64,000 nucleotides of DNA from Yeosuana aquiaggeris (GTDB lineage Bacteria > Bacteroidota > Bacteroidia > Flavobacteriales > Flavobacteriaceae), in NCBI RefSeq assembly GCF_044003965.1, contig NZ_JBAWKC010000001.1, forward strand, positions 310,001 to 374,000, given 5' to 3'. A program made the translations under genes and the position numbers. Shown here in pieces: positions 1-8,270 of the stretch (the stretch's first letter is position 1; every line of letters begins with the position of its first letter). Below the pieces are notes generated by a model. It made no database searches. It was not told where the DNA came from and worked only from the letters and a program-made list of their open reading frames with translations.

Positions 1-1444
1 AGAAATAAGATCTAAATCAGTTGTTTTGACCAACGGTACCTTTTTAAATGGGCTTATTCATATAGGTGACAAAAATTTTGGTGGTGGTCGTGCTGGAGAA
101 AGAGCCTCGACAGGTTTGACTGAACAATTGGTTGATCTTGGATTTGATTCAGGGAGAATGAAGACGGGGACACCACCAAGAGTAGATGGTAGGTCTCTTG
201 ATTTTTCTAAAATGATTGAGCAACCTGGCGATATAAACCCTGAAAAATTTTCTTTTTTAGATATCACAAAACCGCTTAAAGAACAGCGCTCTTGTTACAT
301 GACTTATACCAGTTTAGAGGTTCATGATTTGTTAAGAGAAGGTTTTGATAGGTCGCCTATGTTTAATGGTAGAATAAAAAGTTTAGGGCCACGATATTGT
401 CCGTCTATTGAAGATAAGATTAATCGTTTTGCTGATAAAGACAGACATCAATTGTTTATTGAACCTGAAGGATGGAATACCGTTGAGGTTTATGTAAATG
501 GGTTCTCTACATCTTTACCAGAAGATGTTCAATTTAAAGCTTTACGTTCTGTTGTTGGTTTTGAAAATGTTAAGTTCTTTAGACCTGGATATGCTATTGA
601 ATATGATTATTTTCCACCTACACAGTTAAAGCATACTCTGGAAACTAAAATTATTGAAGGACTTTATTTTGCGGGTCAGATAAATGGAACGACAGGATAT
701 GAAGAAGCGGCTTCACAAGGATTAATGGCCGGTATCAATGCAAGTTTAAAAGTACGGGAAATGGAACCCTTTAACTTAAAACGTGATGAAGCGTATATAG
801 GTGTTTTAATAGATGATTTAATTACAAAAGGGACAGAGGAACCTTATCGGATGTTTACTTCTAGAGCGGAGTATAGGACTTTATTAAGACAAGATAATGC
901 AGATTTAAGACTAACCCCAAAAGGCTATGAATTAGGTTTGGCTAGTGAAGCTAGACTAAAACGCATGGAACAAAAACACAGTGAAGCTGAAAAGTTTGTA
1001 GCGTTTTTTGCAAATACCAGTGTAAAGCCAGAAGAAGCAAATCCTGTTTTGGAATCTAAGGGATCAGCCTTGGTGAAACAGTCAGATAAAATGTTTAAAA
1101 TCTTTTCCAGACCTAATATTACCATTGACGACGTTAGAAAGTTTGCTGCAGTAGAAACATATATTAACGAAAATGATTTGGATAATGAAGTAATAGAGCA
1201 GGCAGAAATACAAGTAAAATATTCCGGATATATTTCTAAAGAAAAGAACAATGCCGACAAATTGAGTCGGTTAGAGTATGTCAAAATCCCGGCAGGATTT
1301 GATTATTCTCAAATAAAATCGATGAGTTTTGAAGCCAGAGAAAAGCTTAAAAAAATTCAACCAACTACTGTATCGCAGGCCTCTAGAATAAGCGGTGTTT
1401 CACCAAATGATATTTCAGTATTATTGGTTTACATGGGACGATGA
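1..1444 (+). CDS. mnmG: tRNA uridine-5-carboxymethylaminomethyl(34) synthesis enzyme MnmG, 5'-truncated
   Basis: MnmG (GidA) is the FAD-dependent partner of MnmE and modifies wobble U34 of certain tRNAs in the cytoplasm. The frame is open from base 2, before any start codon, so the gene begins outside the window; about 480 C-terminal residues of a usual 620 or so are present. Both family signatures are visible: GPRYCPSIEDK near base 390 and AGQINGTTGYEEAASQG near base 675. The FTSRAEYR segment and the helical C-terminal domain follow. The Rossmann FAD site is missing because of the truncation. The stop overlaps the next ATG by 4 nt. The identification is secure. Confidence 0.97.
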   Translation, partial: EIRSKSVVLTNGTFLNGLIHIGDKNFGGGRAGERASTGLTEQLVDLGFDSGRMKTGTPPRVDGRSLDFSKMIEQPGDINPEKFSFLDITKPLKEQRSCYMTYTSLEVHDLLREGFDRSPMFNGRIKSLGPRYCPSIEDKINRFADKDRHQLFIEPEGWNTVEVYVNGFSTSLPEDVQFKALRSVVGFENVKFFRPGYAIEYDYFPPTQLKHTLETKIIEGLYFAGQINGTTGYEEAASQGLMAGINASLKVREMEPFNLKRDEAYIGVLIDDLITKGTEEPYRMFTSRAEYRTLLRQDNADLRLTPKGYELGLASEARLKRMEQKHSEAEKFVAFFANTSVKPEEANPVLESKGSALVKQSDKMFKIFSRPNITIDDVRKFAAVETYINENDLDNEVIEQAEIQVKYSGYISKEKNNADKLSRLEYVKIPAGFDYSQIKSMSFEAREKLKKIQPTTVSQASRISGVSPNDISVLLVYMGR

Positions 1445-2364
1445 CAGGAAGGTTCCACGTGGAACAAAATGAAAATATAAAATCAAATTATTCAAAAACT
1501 TGTTCATTTGTGAAAAAAACAAGCTACTTAAAAGTTAAGGATTATTCTGTTTCCGGAGATTCCTTTGAATTAATTTACAACAAGACCTTTGATTTTTTAG
1601 AAACTCAACCGCAACCTTCTTTAGATAAATTGCCAGATTATTATCAAAGTGAGGACTATATCTCTCATACAGATTCTCAAAGAACCTTATTTGAAAAGGC
1701 ATATCAATTTGTAAAAAAAATTGCTATTAAAAGAAAATTGAAAATCATAAAATCAAATGCTAAAGAAGGTAAATATCTTTTAGATTTTGGATGTGGTACA
1801 GGTGACTTTTTGAAAGAGGCACAAAAAAAAGGATGGACTGTTTTTGGTGTTGAGCCTAATGAACAAGCTAGGCAAATTGCCAATAAAAAAACAAATAATC
1901 TAGTTTTTAATTCTGATCATATTTCAAAATTTAAAAAGGAGAGTTTTGATGTCATTACACTTTGGCATGTACTGGAACATTTACCAAACACAAAAGAACA
2001 GTTATCTGTTTTCAACAAGCTTTTAAAGCCAAATGGGATATTAATTGTTGCGGTACCTAATTACAAAAGTTATGATGCGAGATATTATAAAAACTTTTGG
2101 GCCGCTTTTGATGTGCCCAGACACTTATGGCATTTTTCCAGAACCGCGATAAATAATTTAGTCTCTATAGAAAACATGAAAGTCATAAAAACCTATCCAA
2201 TGCTTTTTGATGCTTTTTATGTTAGCTTACTTTCTGAAAAATATAAATCAGGAAAAATGAAACCGCTTCTTTCTTTTTTGATAGGATGTTTTTCTAATTT
2301 ACGAGCTATTAGCACAAAGGAATATTCTTCATTAATTTATTGCATTAAAAAGGAGAAAATTTAA
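1441..2364 (+). CDS. class I SAM-dependent methyltransferase
   Basis: A Rossmann-type methyltransferase with motif I LLDFGCGTGDFL at residues 113-124, the acidic end of strand 2 (GVEPNEQAR), and a post-motif region with LWHVLEHLPN. The substrate is not evident. The ATG at 1441 overlaps the mnmG stop (ATGA). However, residues 4-9 of this start are encoded by a perfect 14-bp palindrome that looks like parS. The conserved part of the protein begins only near residue 28 (YLKVKDYSVSG). A GTG at 1510 (residue 24) would give 284 residues and leave the palindrome intergenic, so the start is uncertain. The fold assignment is firm. Confidence 0.85.
   Translation: MTGRFHVEQNENIKSNYSKTCSFVKKTSYLKVKDYSVSGDSFELIYNKTFDFLETQPQPSLDKLPDYYQSEDYISHTDSQRTLFEKAYQFVKKIAIKRKLKIIKSNAKEGKYLLDFGCGTGDFLKEAQKKGWTVFGVEPNEQARQIANKKTNNLVFNSDHISKFKKESFDVITLWHVLEHLPNTKEQLSVFNKLLKPNGILIVAVPNYKSYDARYYKNFWAAFDVPRHLWHFSRTAINNLVSIENMKVIKTYPMLFDAFYVSLLSEKYKSGKMKPLLSFLIGCFSNLRAISTKEYSSLIYCIKKEKI
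1452..1465. promoter_or_regulatory. parS-like centromere site (ParB/Spo0J binding)
   Basis: A perfect 14-bp palindrome, GTTCCACGTGGAAC, centred on CACGTG. It matches the conserved bacterial parS core, and the CC/GG inner variant is the one I recall from Pseudomonas. With flanks it matches 15 of 16 positions of TGTTCCACGTGGAACA. In many bacteria parS sites cluster near the origin, often near gidA/gidB, and mnmG (gidA) is adjacent here. ParB binding itself is inferred. No parA or parB gene is in the window. Confidence 0.8.
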
Positions 2365-2584
2365 ATATAAAGACCATATTTAAACCATAATCCACAGCAA
2401 TAAGAAATAACCTTACAAATTATTTTAACCGCCTTAAAACGCCCTAAAACAATCAATTTAAAATAAAAAAAAGTAATTGATAATCGTTTTTACTATAAGA
2501 TTTTCTTATACAACAAAAACACTATGAATTCTCTGTTTAATTATTTTACTTTCCTACTTTTGTTCAAATTTTAAAAGAAAAAAA
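2365..2584. other. intergenic region with tandem and inverted repeats
   Basis: A 220-bp gap without a gene. It holds a 10-bp tandem repeat with one mismatch (GCCTTAAAAC then GCCCTAAAAC, 2431-2450), conspicuous for its C and G in very AT-rich surroundings. It also holds a perfect inverted repeat, TATAAGA-TTT-TCTTATA, at 2494-2510. A -7-like element lies at 2555-2562. The repeats may be regulator sites or a weak terminator; nothing in the sequence decides between these. Confidence 0.5.
2555..2562 (+). promoter_or_regulatory. promoter -7 element for the Skp-like lipoprotein gene
   Basis: TACTTTTG matches the Bacteroidota -7 consensus TAnnTTTG exactly and ends 22 bases before the ATG at 2585. 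No TTG -33 element sits at the usual 17-23 bp spacing, so the call rests on the -7 element and its position. Confidence 0.55.
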
Positions 2585-3100
2585 ATGAAGAATATATTTT
2601 ATGTACTATTGCTTTTAATAGCAGTTACTTCTTGCCAAAAAACCCAAAAAATTGGTTTCGTTGATAATGGCAAGGTTATTAATGAATATCAAAGTAAAAA
2701 AGATCTTGAAGCCAGATATCAAGAAAAAGATGGGGCTTTTCAAAAAAAGGCAGATAGTATAGGACAAGCATTTCAAATGGAAGCTAAATCTTTTCAAGAC
2801 AAGGCGAATAGCATGAGTCCGAAAGCTCAGCAAGAAAAATATCAAGAGCTTGGTCAGAAACAACAATATTTAAAACAACAAATGCAAGCTGAACAACAAG
2901 AAATTCAGCAAGCTTTTCAAACAGAAATAGATACATTGATCGTTAAAGTAAAAGAGTTTGTAAAAAATTATGGTAAAACAAATGGTTATACATATATCTT
3001 AGGAACAAGCGATGCTTCTGCTACCGTATTATACGGTGCCGATGAAAATGATTTGACTCAAACCATATTAGATGCTTTAAATAAAGAGTATAAAAAATAA
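2585..3100 (+). CDS. OmpH/Skp-family periplasmic lipoprotein
   Basis: A 171-residue protein with a type II signal peptide and lipobox VTSC (Cys17). The IGFVDNGKVINEY strand that opens the Skp/OmpH fold follows. A long Gln/Lys/Glu-rich helical region at residues 35-120 is predicted to be coiled coil, then a short C-terminal strand segment. Skp-type proteins are holdase chaperones for outer-membrane proteins. Lipid-anchored, Gln-rich versions are common in Bacteroidota, and their exact client is unknown. It has its own promoter-like element upstream and a terminator downstream, so it is probably monocistronic. Confidence 0.85.
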   Translation: MKNIFYVLLLLIAVTSCQKTQKIGFVDNGKVINEYQSKKDLEARYQEKDGAFQKKADSIGQAFQMEAKSFQDKANSMSPKAQQEKYQELGQKQQYLKQQMQAEQQEIQQAFQTEIDTLIVKVKEFVKNYGKTNGYTYILGTSDASATVLYGADENDLTQTILDALNKEYKK

Positions 3101-3128
3101 GGATAAACACCTGTTATACAATTAGTTA

Positions 3129-3160
3129 AAAAGCATCAAGAGTTATTTGATGCTTTTTTT
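3129..3160. terminator. intrinsic terminator, probably bidirectional
   Basis: The stem AAGCATCAA (3131-3139) pairs perfectly with TTGATGCTT (3147-3155) around a 7-nt loop. It is flanked by A and T runs on both sides. It lies between two convergent genes (ends at 3100 and 3164) and could serve both. Confidence 0.85.
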
Positions 3161-3163
3161 ATT

Positions 3164-4087
3164 TTAACAATAAAAGGTAAAGGCCTTTGGAATAATTGTT
3201 GCTTTAAATCCCCCAGATCCTATAATTTCCCCATCTGCTTGAGCAAACAGAGCGCCATTTTCAATAAGCTCAATATCAATTGCCGCCGCCTTAAGAGTAG
3301 TCACCTTTTTATTAAAAACTATTTTCCCATTAAACAGGCGGCCTAAATTTTTAATAATCTCAATTTTAGATAAATTTTGGGCAATGCTAATATCAAATAA
3401 GCCATCAAATGGATCAGGGTTTTGAGTTAGTCTCATTCCACCGCCAGAATATTTACAAAGCCCTACAAGAATCATTAAGTTTTTATTTGAATATTTATGG
3501 GACTCAACGGAAACAATAGCGTTAAATTTTTTAAACGAAAACAAACCAATTATAGCACCGAAAAGATAAGCTAATGGCCCTAAATACTTATATTTATGGA
3601 CTTTATTAGCCACATAGGCGTCAAATCCAATACCTGCTAAATTATTAAAATAAACAGGGATAGAATTTTTATTTAATAATTCAATTTTCCCGATGTCTTG
3701 TGTCAAAATATTTCCTTTGAAAATAGTCTCTATGGCAGATTTTATGGTCATGGGAATATGATGTGTTTTAACCCAATCATTTCCGGTTCCTATTGGAATC
3801 ATTCCAACATGAATATTTTTAGACAGAATTTTATTTTGGGACATAATGCCATTCACAATATTATGAAGTGTGCCATCACCACCTACACAGATAATATTCA
3901 TAAAATTATTATCAATAGCCTCCTGAACTAATAAAACGCTATGTCCGGAATATTCTGTAAAAACAAATTCAAATTCAAAACCATGCAACTCTAAAAGCTG
4001 TTTTATTTCAGGCCATTTCTTTTTGCTTTTGCCATTTCCAGAAGTTGGATTAATTATTACGAACCATTTTTTTGAAAGACTAGACAC
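3164..4087 (-). CDS. diacylglycerol kinase-family lipid kinase (YegS/DgkB-like)
   Basis: A 307-residue protein of the DAGK catalytic family. Visible are the N-terminal NPTSGNGK phosphate-binding segment (13-20), the diagnostic GGDGT at residues 69-73, and GTGNDW. The C-terminal beta-sandwich domain follows. Members phosphorylate diacylglycerol or related lipids with ATP at the membrane; the actual lipid is not predictable here. The start is GTG, sharing one base with the TAG stop of holB (TAGTG), so the two genes are probably translationally coupled. Confidence 0.9.
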   Translation of the reverse strand: MSSLSKKWFVIINPTSGNGKSKKKWPEIKQLLELHGFEFEFVFTEYSGHSVLLVQEAIDNNFMNIICVGGDGTLHNIVNGIMSQNKILSKNIHVGMIPIGTGNDWVKTHHIPMTIKSAIETIFKGNILTQDIGKIELLNKNSIPVYFNNLAGIGFDAYVANKVHKYKYLGPLAYLFGAIIGLFSFKKFNAIVSVESHKYSNKNLMILVGLCKYSGGGMRLTQNPDPFDGLFDISIAQNLSKIEIIKNLGRLFNGKIVFNKKVTTLKAAAIDIELIENGALFAQADGEIIGSGGFKATIIPKAFTFYC

Positions 4088-5241
4088 TAGGCTGATTTTT
4101 TATGAAGTAAGCGTGTTAGTTTAATAGATAAATCAGTTAAGATGATTTTAGAATTCCCATTTCTTTCTATGTGGTAAATAGCATCCTGAATTTCGTCACT
4201 AATTTCCATAATATTGGCGTCATGAATAAACGGCGCAAATTTTTCCAATTTAAAGTTGTCCGTTTTAGGTTCGAGATATACTAATTCAGAAGTGTTATAG
4301 TTTAACAACAAAGCTTGTCTGAAAAAATTTAAACAGAACAATAAAAATTGCTTTTGAGTTTCACGACCAGTTTTTGCGATATCTTCACTCCAATTAATTA
4401 AATCATGAATTGCTGATTTATTCCCTTTGGCTTTAAAGGCGCTTCTAATCCAAAAAACAAACCATTCTTCAAATTGTAAATCTTCAGAATCTTGATAAAT
4501 GAGATCACAGGCTTTGTTGAAATTGCCGTTGGATTGATGCGCTATTTTTGTGGCAACAGACTCATCTAAACCATAAGTTTTAATAAGCCCGTGCTTAATA
4601 ACATGTTCTGATAAAGGAGGAAAGTGAAGTAATTGACATCGAGATTTTATGGTGTTTATAATTTGCTCCTCATCTTCTGCTATCAGAATAAAAACGGTTT
4701 TATTTGGCGGTTCTTCAATAAGCTTTAATAGTTTATTGGCACAGGCGCTATTCATTTTTTCTGCCATCCAAATCAACATAACCTTATAACCACCTTCATA
4801 TGATTTTAAAGACAATGACTTAACTATTTCTAAGGCTTCATCCACCCCAATTTGCCCCTGTTTGTTATCTACTCCAAGTAGTTTATACCAGTCAAACAAA
4901 TTTCCATATGGTTGTTCCTTTAAAAGTTGACGCCATTCTTCCATATAATGGTTTGATACAGGATGGCTTTTAGCCTTATCACTGGTGGTTACAGGAAAAG
5001 CAAAATGTAAATCTGGATGGGAAAAATTATTAAACTTCAGATTACAGGACTGATTACCGCCGGCGTTCTCTCCGTTGGTGTTTGAGCACAAAAGGTATTG
5101 GGCATAAGCAATAGCCATAGGCAGAGTACCGCTTCCTTCTGGACCAATAAATAATTGGGCGTGAGCAATCCTGCCGTTATCTACACTTTGTGTGAGATGT
5201 TTTTTAATGTATTCCTGGCCTAATATATCTTCAAAAAGCAT
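4087..5241 (-). CDS. holB: DNA polymerase III delta' subunit
   Basis: A 384-residue AAA+ clamp-loader subunit. The N-terminus shows the delta' pattern (ILGQEYIKKHL, RIAHAQLFIGPEGSG). A Cys-containing insertion around residues 52-66 is consistent with the zinc module. The SRC motif is in IKSRCQLLHFP. The P-loop reads GPEGSGTL (33-40), so the usual Lys is absent and ATP hydrolysis is unlikely; non-hydrolysing delta' subunits are known. A -7 element ends only 4 bases before this ATG, which suggests a leaderless message. Divergent from pgk. Confidence 0.92.
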   Translation of the reverse strand: MLFEDILGQEYIKKHLTQSVDNGRIAHAQLFIGPEGSGTLPMAIAYAQYLLCSNTNGENAGGNQSCNLKFNNFSHPDLHFAFPVTTSDKAKSHPVSNHYMEEWRQLLKEQPYGNLFDWYKLLGVDNKQGQIGVDEALEIVKSLSLKSYEGGYKVMLIWMAEKMNSACANKLLKLIEEPPNKTVFILIAEDEEQIINTIKSRCQLLHFPPLSEHVIKHGLIKTYGLDESVATKIAHQSNGNFNKACDLIYQDSEDLQFEEWFVFWIRSAFKAKGNKSAIHDLINWSEDIAKTGRETQKQFLLFCLNFFRQALLLNYNTSELVYLEPKTDNFKLEKFAPFIHDANIMEISDEIQDAIYHIERNGNSKIILTDLSIKLTRLLHKKSA

Positions 5242-5245
5242 GAAG

Positions 5246-5253
5246 CAAATATA
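5246..5253 (-). promoter_or_regulatory. promoter -7 element for holB
   Basis: On the minus strand this reads TATATTTG, an exact TAnnTTTG. A TTG (minus strand, 5279-5281) lies 25 bp upstream, slightly beyond the usual spacing. The element is so close to the ATG at 5241 that transcription would start at or beside the start codon. Confidence 0.5.
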
Positions 5254-5325
5254 GTTTTTTTATAATTCTTTATCACTTCAATCGTTTTCGTAAAAAAACA
5301 CGTTCTACAGCGTTTTTTAATTAAT

Positions 5326-5333
5326 TACATTTG
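5326..5333 (+). promoter_or_regulatory. promoter -7 element for pgk
   Basis: TACATTTG is an exact TAnnTTTG match 93 bases upstream of the pgk ATG, leaving a leader of roughly 85 nt. No good TTG -33 element is seen at 17-23 bp. This long leader contrasts with the very short one on the divergent holB side. Confidence 0.5.
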
Positions 5334-5426
5334 CTAAACTAAAAGTGCTCTAAAATATTGTTTATCACCAAAAAACAGATGAGGTCTTACAGATTAATAA
5401 AAATATAAAACATTAAAAATAAACAA

Positions 5427-6614
5427 ATGAAAACGCTTGACGATTTTAACTTTGAAAACAAGAAGGCTCTTATTAGAGTTGATTTTAACGTACCTTTAAA
5501 TGAACAGTTTGAAGTAACTGATGCTACTAGAATTGTATCTGCAAAACCAACGATTATTAAGATTTTGGAAGATGGCGGGAGCTGTATTTTAATGTCTCAT
5601 TTAGGAAGACCAAAAGGAGCTGAAGCCAAATATTCACTTAAACATATTGTTGAAAAAGTTGAAAATATATTAGGTGTTGAAGTAAAATTTGTTGAAGAAT
5701 GTGTTGGCGCAAAGGCAGAAGCGGCAGCGGCAAGTTTAGAACCGGGTCAAATATTATTGTTAGAAAATTTACGTTTTCACAAAGAAGAAGAAGCAGGAGA
5801 CAAGGCTTTTTCTAAACAACTTTCAAAGTTGGGTGATATTTATGTTAATGATGCCTTTGGTACTGCTCATAGAGCACATGCTTCTACGACTATTGTAGCT
5901 GAGTTTTTCCCAAAACACAAGTGTTTTGGTTATTTACTAGCACAAGAAATTAAAAGCATTGAGAAAGTAATGAAAACAGGAGAAAAACCAGTTTTAGCGG
6001 TTCTTGGTGGTGCAAAAGTGTCCTCTAAAATAACCATAATTGAAAACATTCTTGATAAAGTAGACCATTTAATTATTGGCGGCGGTATGTCTTTTACCTT
6101 TGTAAAAGCTCAAGGCGGGAAAATAGGAAATTCTATTTGTGAAGATGATAAAATGGATTTGGCCTTAGACATTTTAAAACAAGCAAAAGAAAAAAATGTA
6201 CAGATTCATATTCCTGTGGATGTCGTGGCGGCTGATAAGTTCAGTAATGATGCTAATACACAAATAGTGGATATTGACAAAATCCCTGATGGCTGGGAGG
6301 GTGTTGATGCCGGACCAAAATCAATCGCTATTTTTCATGATATTGTTATGAAAAGTAAAACCATTTTGTGGAATGGACCATTGGGTGTATTTGAAATGGA
6401 AAGTTTTGCAAAAGGAACTATAGCCTTAGGAAACTCTATTGCTGAAGCGACTAAAAAAGGAGCATTTTCTTTAGTTGGTGGCGGAGACTCAGTTGCGGCA
6501 GTTAAGCAATTTGGCTTTGAAGAAAAAGTAAGTTATGTGAGTACTGGTGGAGGCGCTATGCTAGAAAGCCTTGAAGGAAAAACTTTACCAGGTATAGCTG
6601 CAATTTTAGAATAA
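5427..6614 (+). CDS. pgk: phosphoglycerate kinase
   Basis: This glycolytic and gluconeogenic enzyme interconverts 1,3-bisphosphoglycerate plus ADP with 3-phosphoglycerate plus ATP. At 395 residues it is the normal bacterial length. Clear motifs are RVDFNVPL near residue 17, SHLGRPKG near residue 59, the hinge and nucleotide-binding Gly-rich segments LGGAKVSSK and GGGMSFTF, and the C-terminal GGGDSVAAV and STGGGAMLE. It is separated by 79 bp from the following transglycosylase gene and is likely transcribed from its own promoter. Confidence 0.98.
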   Translation: MKTLDDFNFENKKALIRVDFNVPLNEQFEVTDATRIVSAKPTIIKILEDGGSCILMSHLGRPKGAEAKYSLKHIVEKVENILGVEVKFVEECVGAKAEAAAASLEPGQILLLENLRFHKEEEAGDKAFSKQLSKLGDIYVNDAFGTAHRAHASTTIVAEFFPKHKCFGYLLAQEIKSIEKVMKTGEKPVLAVLGGAKVSSKITIIENILDKVDHLIIGGGMSFTFVKAQGGKIGNSICEDDKMDLALDILKQAKEKNVQIHIPVDVVAADKFSNDANTQIVDIDKIPDGWEGVDAGPKSIAIFHDIVMKSKTILWNGPLGVFEMESFAKGTIALGNSIAEATKKGAFSLVGGGDSVAAVKQFGFEEKVSYVSTGGGAMLESLEGKTLPGIAAILE

Positions 6615-6693
6615 ACCTTTTAAAATTTTATATTTAAACGAAAAAATACGATTTTCGCAATACTATCGTTGAATAATAAGTTAAACTCAAATT

Positions 6694-8247
6694 ATGGCAT
6701 TGCGAATTTTTTTTTTATTTTTTATAATGAATATTGGATTTTGTTTAGGACAAACCAAGGATTCTTTAGGCTCTCCAAAAACAAAGGTTTTGGATTCATT
6801 AATTGATGGAAACGAAAATCTTAGTAAGATAATTAAAGCGCAGATAGATAGCGTATCGGCATTAAGTTTTTTAGACAATGACCACGCTGCAACAATTGAT
6901 GAAAAATGGTTGGAGGAGTTATATGGCAATGATTTATACGACAGCATTTCTAAATCAATTTCAGAACTTACTTTTGAAGAAGTTGATTATCCAGAACTTT
7001 CAACAGAAACTCTAAAGGCAAGGTTAAAAGATTTAAACACAAAAACCCCTTTTAATGTAGAATACAATCCAGGCCTGGAAAGCGTTATTAAGTCTTATTT
7101 AAAAAACAGACGGGAATCACTTCAAAGACTCATCTCTCTTAGCGCCTATTATTTTCCTCTTTTTGAGCAGGAATTAGATAGCCATGATATTCCTTTAGAA
7201 ATTAAATATTTGGCTATTGTAGAGTCTGCATTAAAGCCCAGAGCAAAATCAAGAGTTGGTGCTACGGGTTTGTGGCAATTTATGTATAACACAGGAAAAA
7301 TGTATGGATTGGATGTTAGCAGTTATGTAGATGAACGAAGCGACCCTATTAAATCAACAAAAGCAGCCACAAAATATTTATCAAAATTATATGAAATATT
7401 TGGTGATTGGGATTTGGCATTAGCCGCTTATAATTCCGGTCCGGGGAATGTTACAAAAGCCATAAGACGTTCTGGGGGTTATCAAAATTACTGGAATATT
7501 AGGCATAATTTACCACGTGAAACGGCGGGATATTTACCAGCATTTTTAGCGACGATGTATATTTTTGAATATGCTGAAGAGCACGGATTTACTAAAGCTA
7601 AACCAGAATTTGTTTATAAAGAAACGGACACTATCAGAGTGAAGCAAATGATTACTCTTGACCAGGTTTCAGAAGTCACAGGGGTTGATATTGAAGAACT
7701 TCAGTTTTTAAATCCATCTTATAAATTAGACATTATTCCATACATTAAAGATGAAAATTATACGCTTCGCCTGCCAAGAAATGTCATAGGACCTTTTGTA
7801 AATAATGAAGATCAAATATATGCCTATGCAAAAGCTGAATTTGATAAGAGAGAAAAACCATTACCTCAATTTTTTGAAGCTGAAAGCAAAACAATCTATC
7901 GGGTAAGATCGGGTGATTTTTTAGGAAAAATCGCTAGAAAATATGGTGTAAGAGTAAGTCAAATAAAACAATGGAATGGTTTAAGAAGTAACAATATTAG
8001 TATAGGCCAAAGGCTTACAATTTATCCAAGTAAGCCATACATAACTTCAAGTTCAACAAACAAACCTAGCTCTTCAGTAAAGCTCAATCCAAGCAATCTC
8101 ACCTACTACACAGTTAAAGAAGGAGACTCATTATGGAGCATTTCTCAAAAGTTTTCTGGAGTTTCTGTTCAAAATATTAAAGATTGGAACGATATTAGTG
8201 GTAATCATTTAAAACCGGGAATGAAACTTAAAATATCTAAAGGATAA
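6694..8247 (+). CDS. mltD: membrane-bound lytic murein transglycosylase D-like protein with LysM repeats
   Basis: A 517-residue secreted protein with an N-terminal signal sequence (hydrophobic residues 4-18). The SLT catalytic domain occupies about residues 160-290. The catalytic Glu is Glu177 in the AIVES motif, followed by GATGLWQFM and ALAAYNSGPGNV. Two clear LysM peptidoglycan-binding repeats lie at about 401-447 and 471-516, and a divergent LysM-like stretch at about 323-365. It cleaves glycan strands to anhydromuropeptides. No lipobox Cys is evident after the hydrophobic stretch (GFCLGQ is a weak candidate), so the anchoring mode is uncertain. Confidence 0.93.
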   Translation: MALRIFFLFFIMNIGFCLGQTKDSLGSPKTKVLDSLIDGNENLSKIIKAQIDSVSALSFLDNDHAATIDEKWLEELYGNDLYDSISKSISELTFEEVDYPELSTETLKARLKDLNTKTPFNVEYNPGLESVIKSYLKNRRESLQRLISLSAYYFPLFEQELDSHDIPLEIKYLAIVESALKPRAKSRVGATGLWQFMYNTGKMYGLDVSSYVDERSDPIKSTKAATKYLSKLYEIFGDWDLALAAYNSGPGNVTKAIRRSGGYQNYWNIRHNLPRETAGYLPAFLATMYIFEYAEEHGFTKAKPEFVYKETDTIRVKQMITLDQVSEVTGVDIEELQFLNPSYKLDIIPYIKDENYTLRLPRNVIGPFVNNEDQIYAYAKAEFDKREKPLPQFFEAESKTIYRVRSGDFLGKIARKYGVRVSQIKQWNGLRSNNISIGQRLTIYPSKPYITSSSTNKPSSSVKLNPSNLTYYTVKEGDSLWSISQKFSGVSVQNIKDWNDISGNHLKPGMKLKISKG

Positions 8248-8270
8248 ATTCCTTTTAACTTTAATTAATT

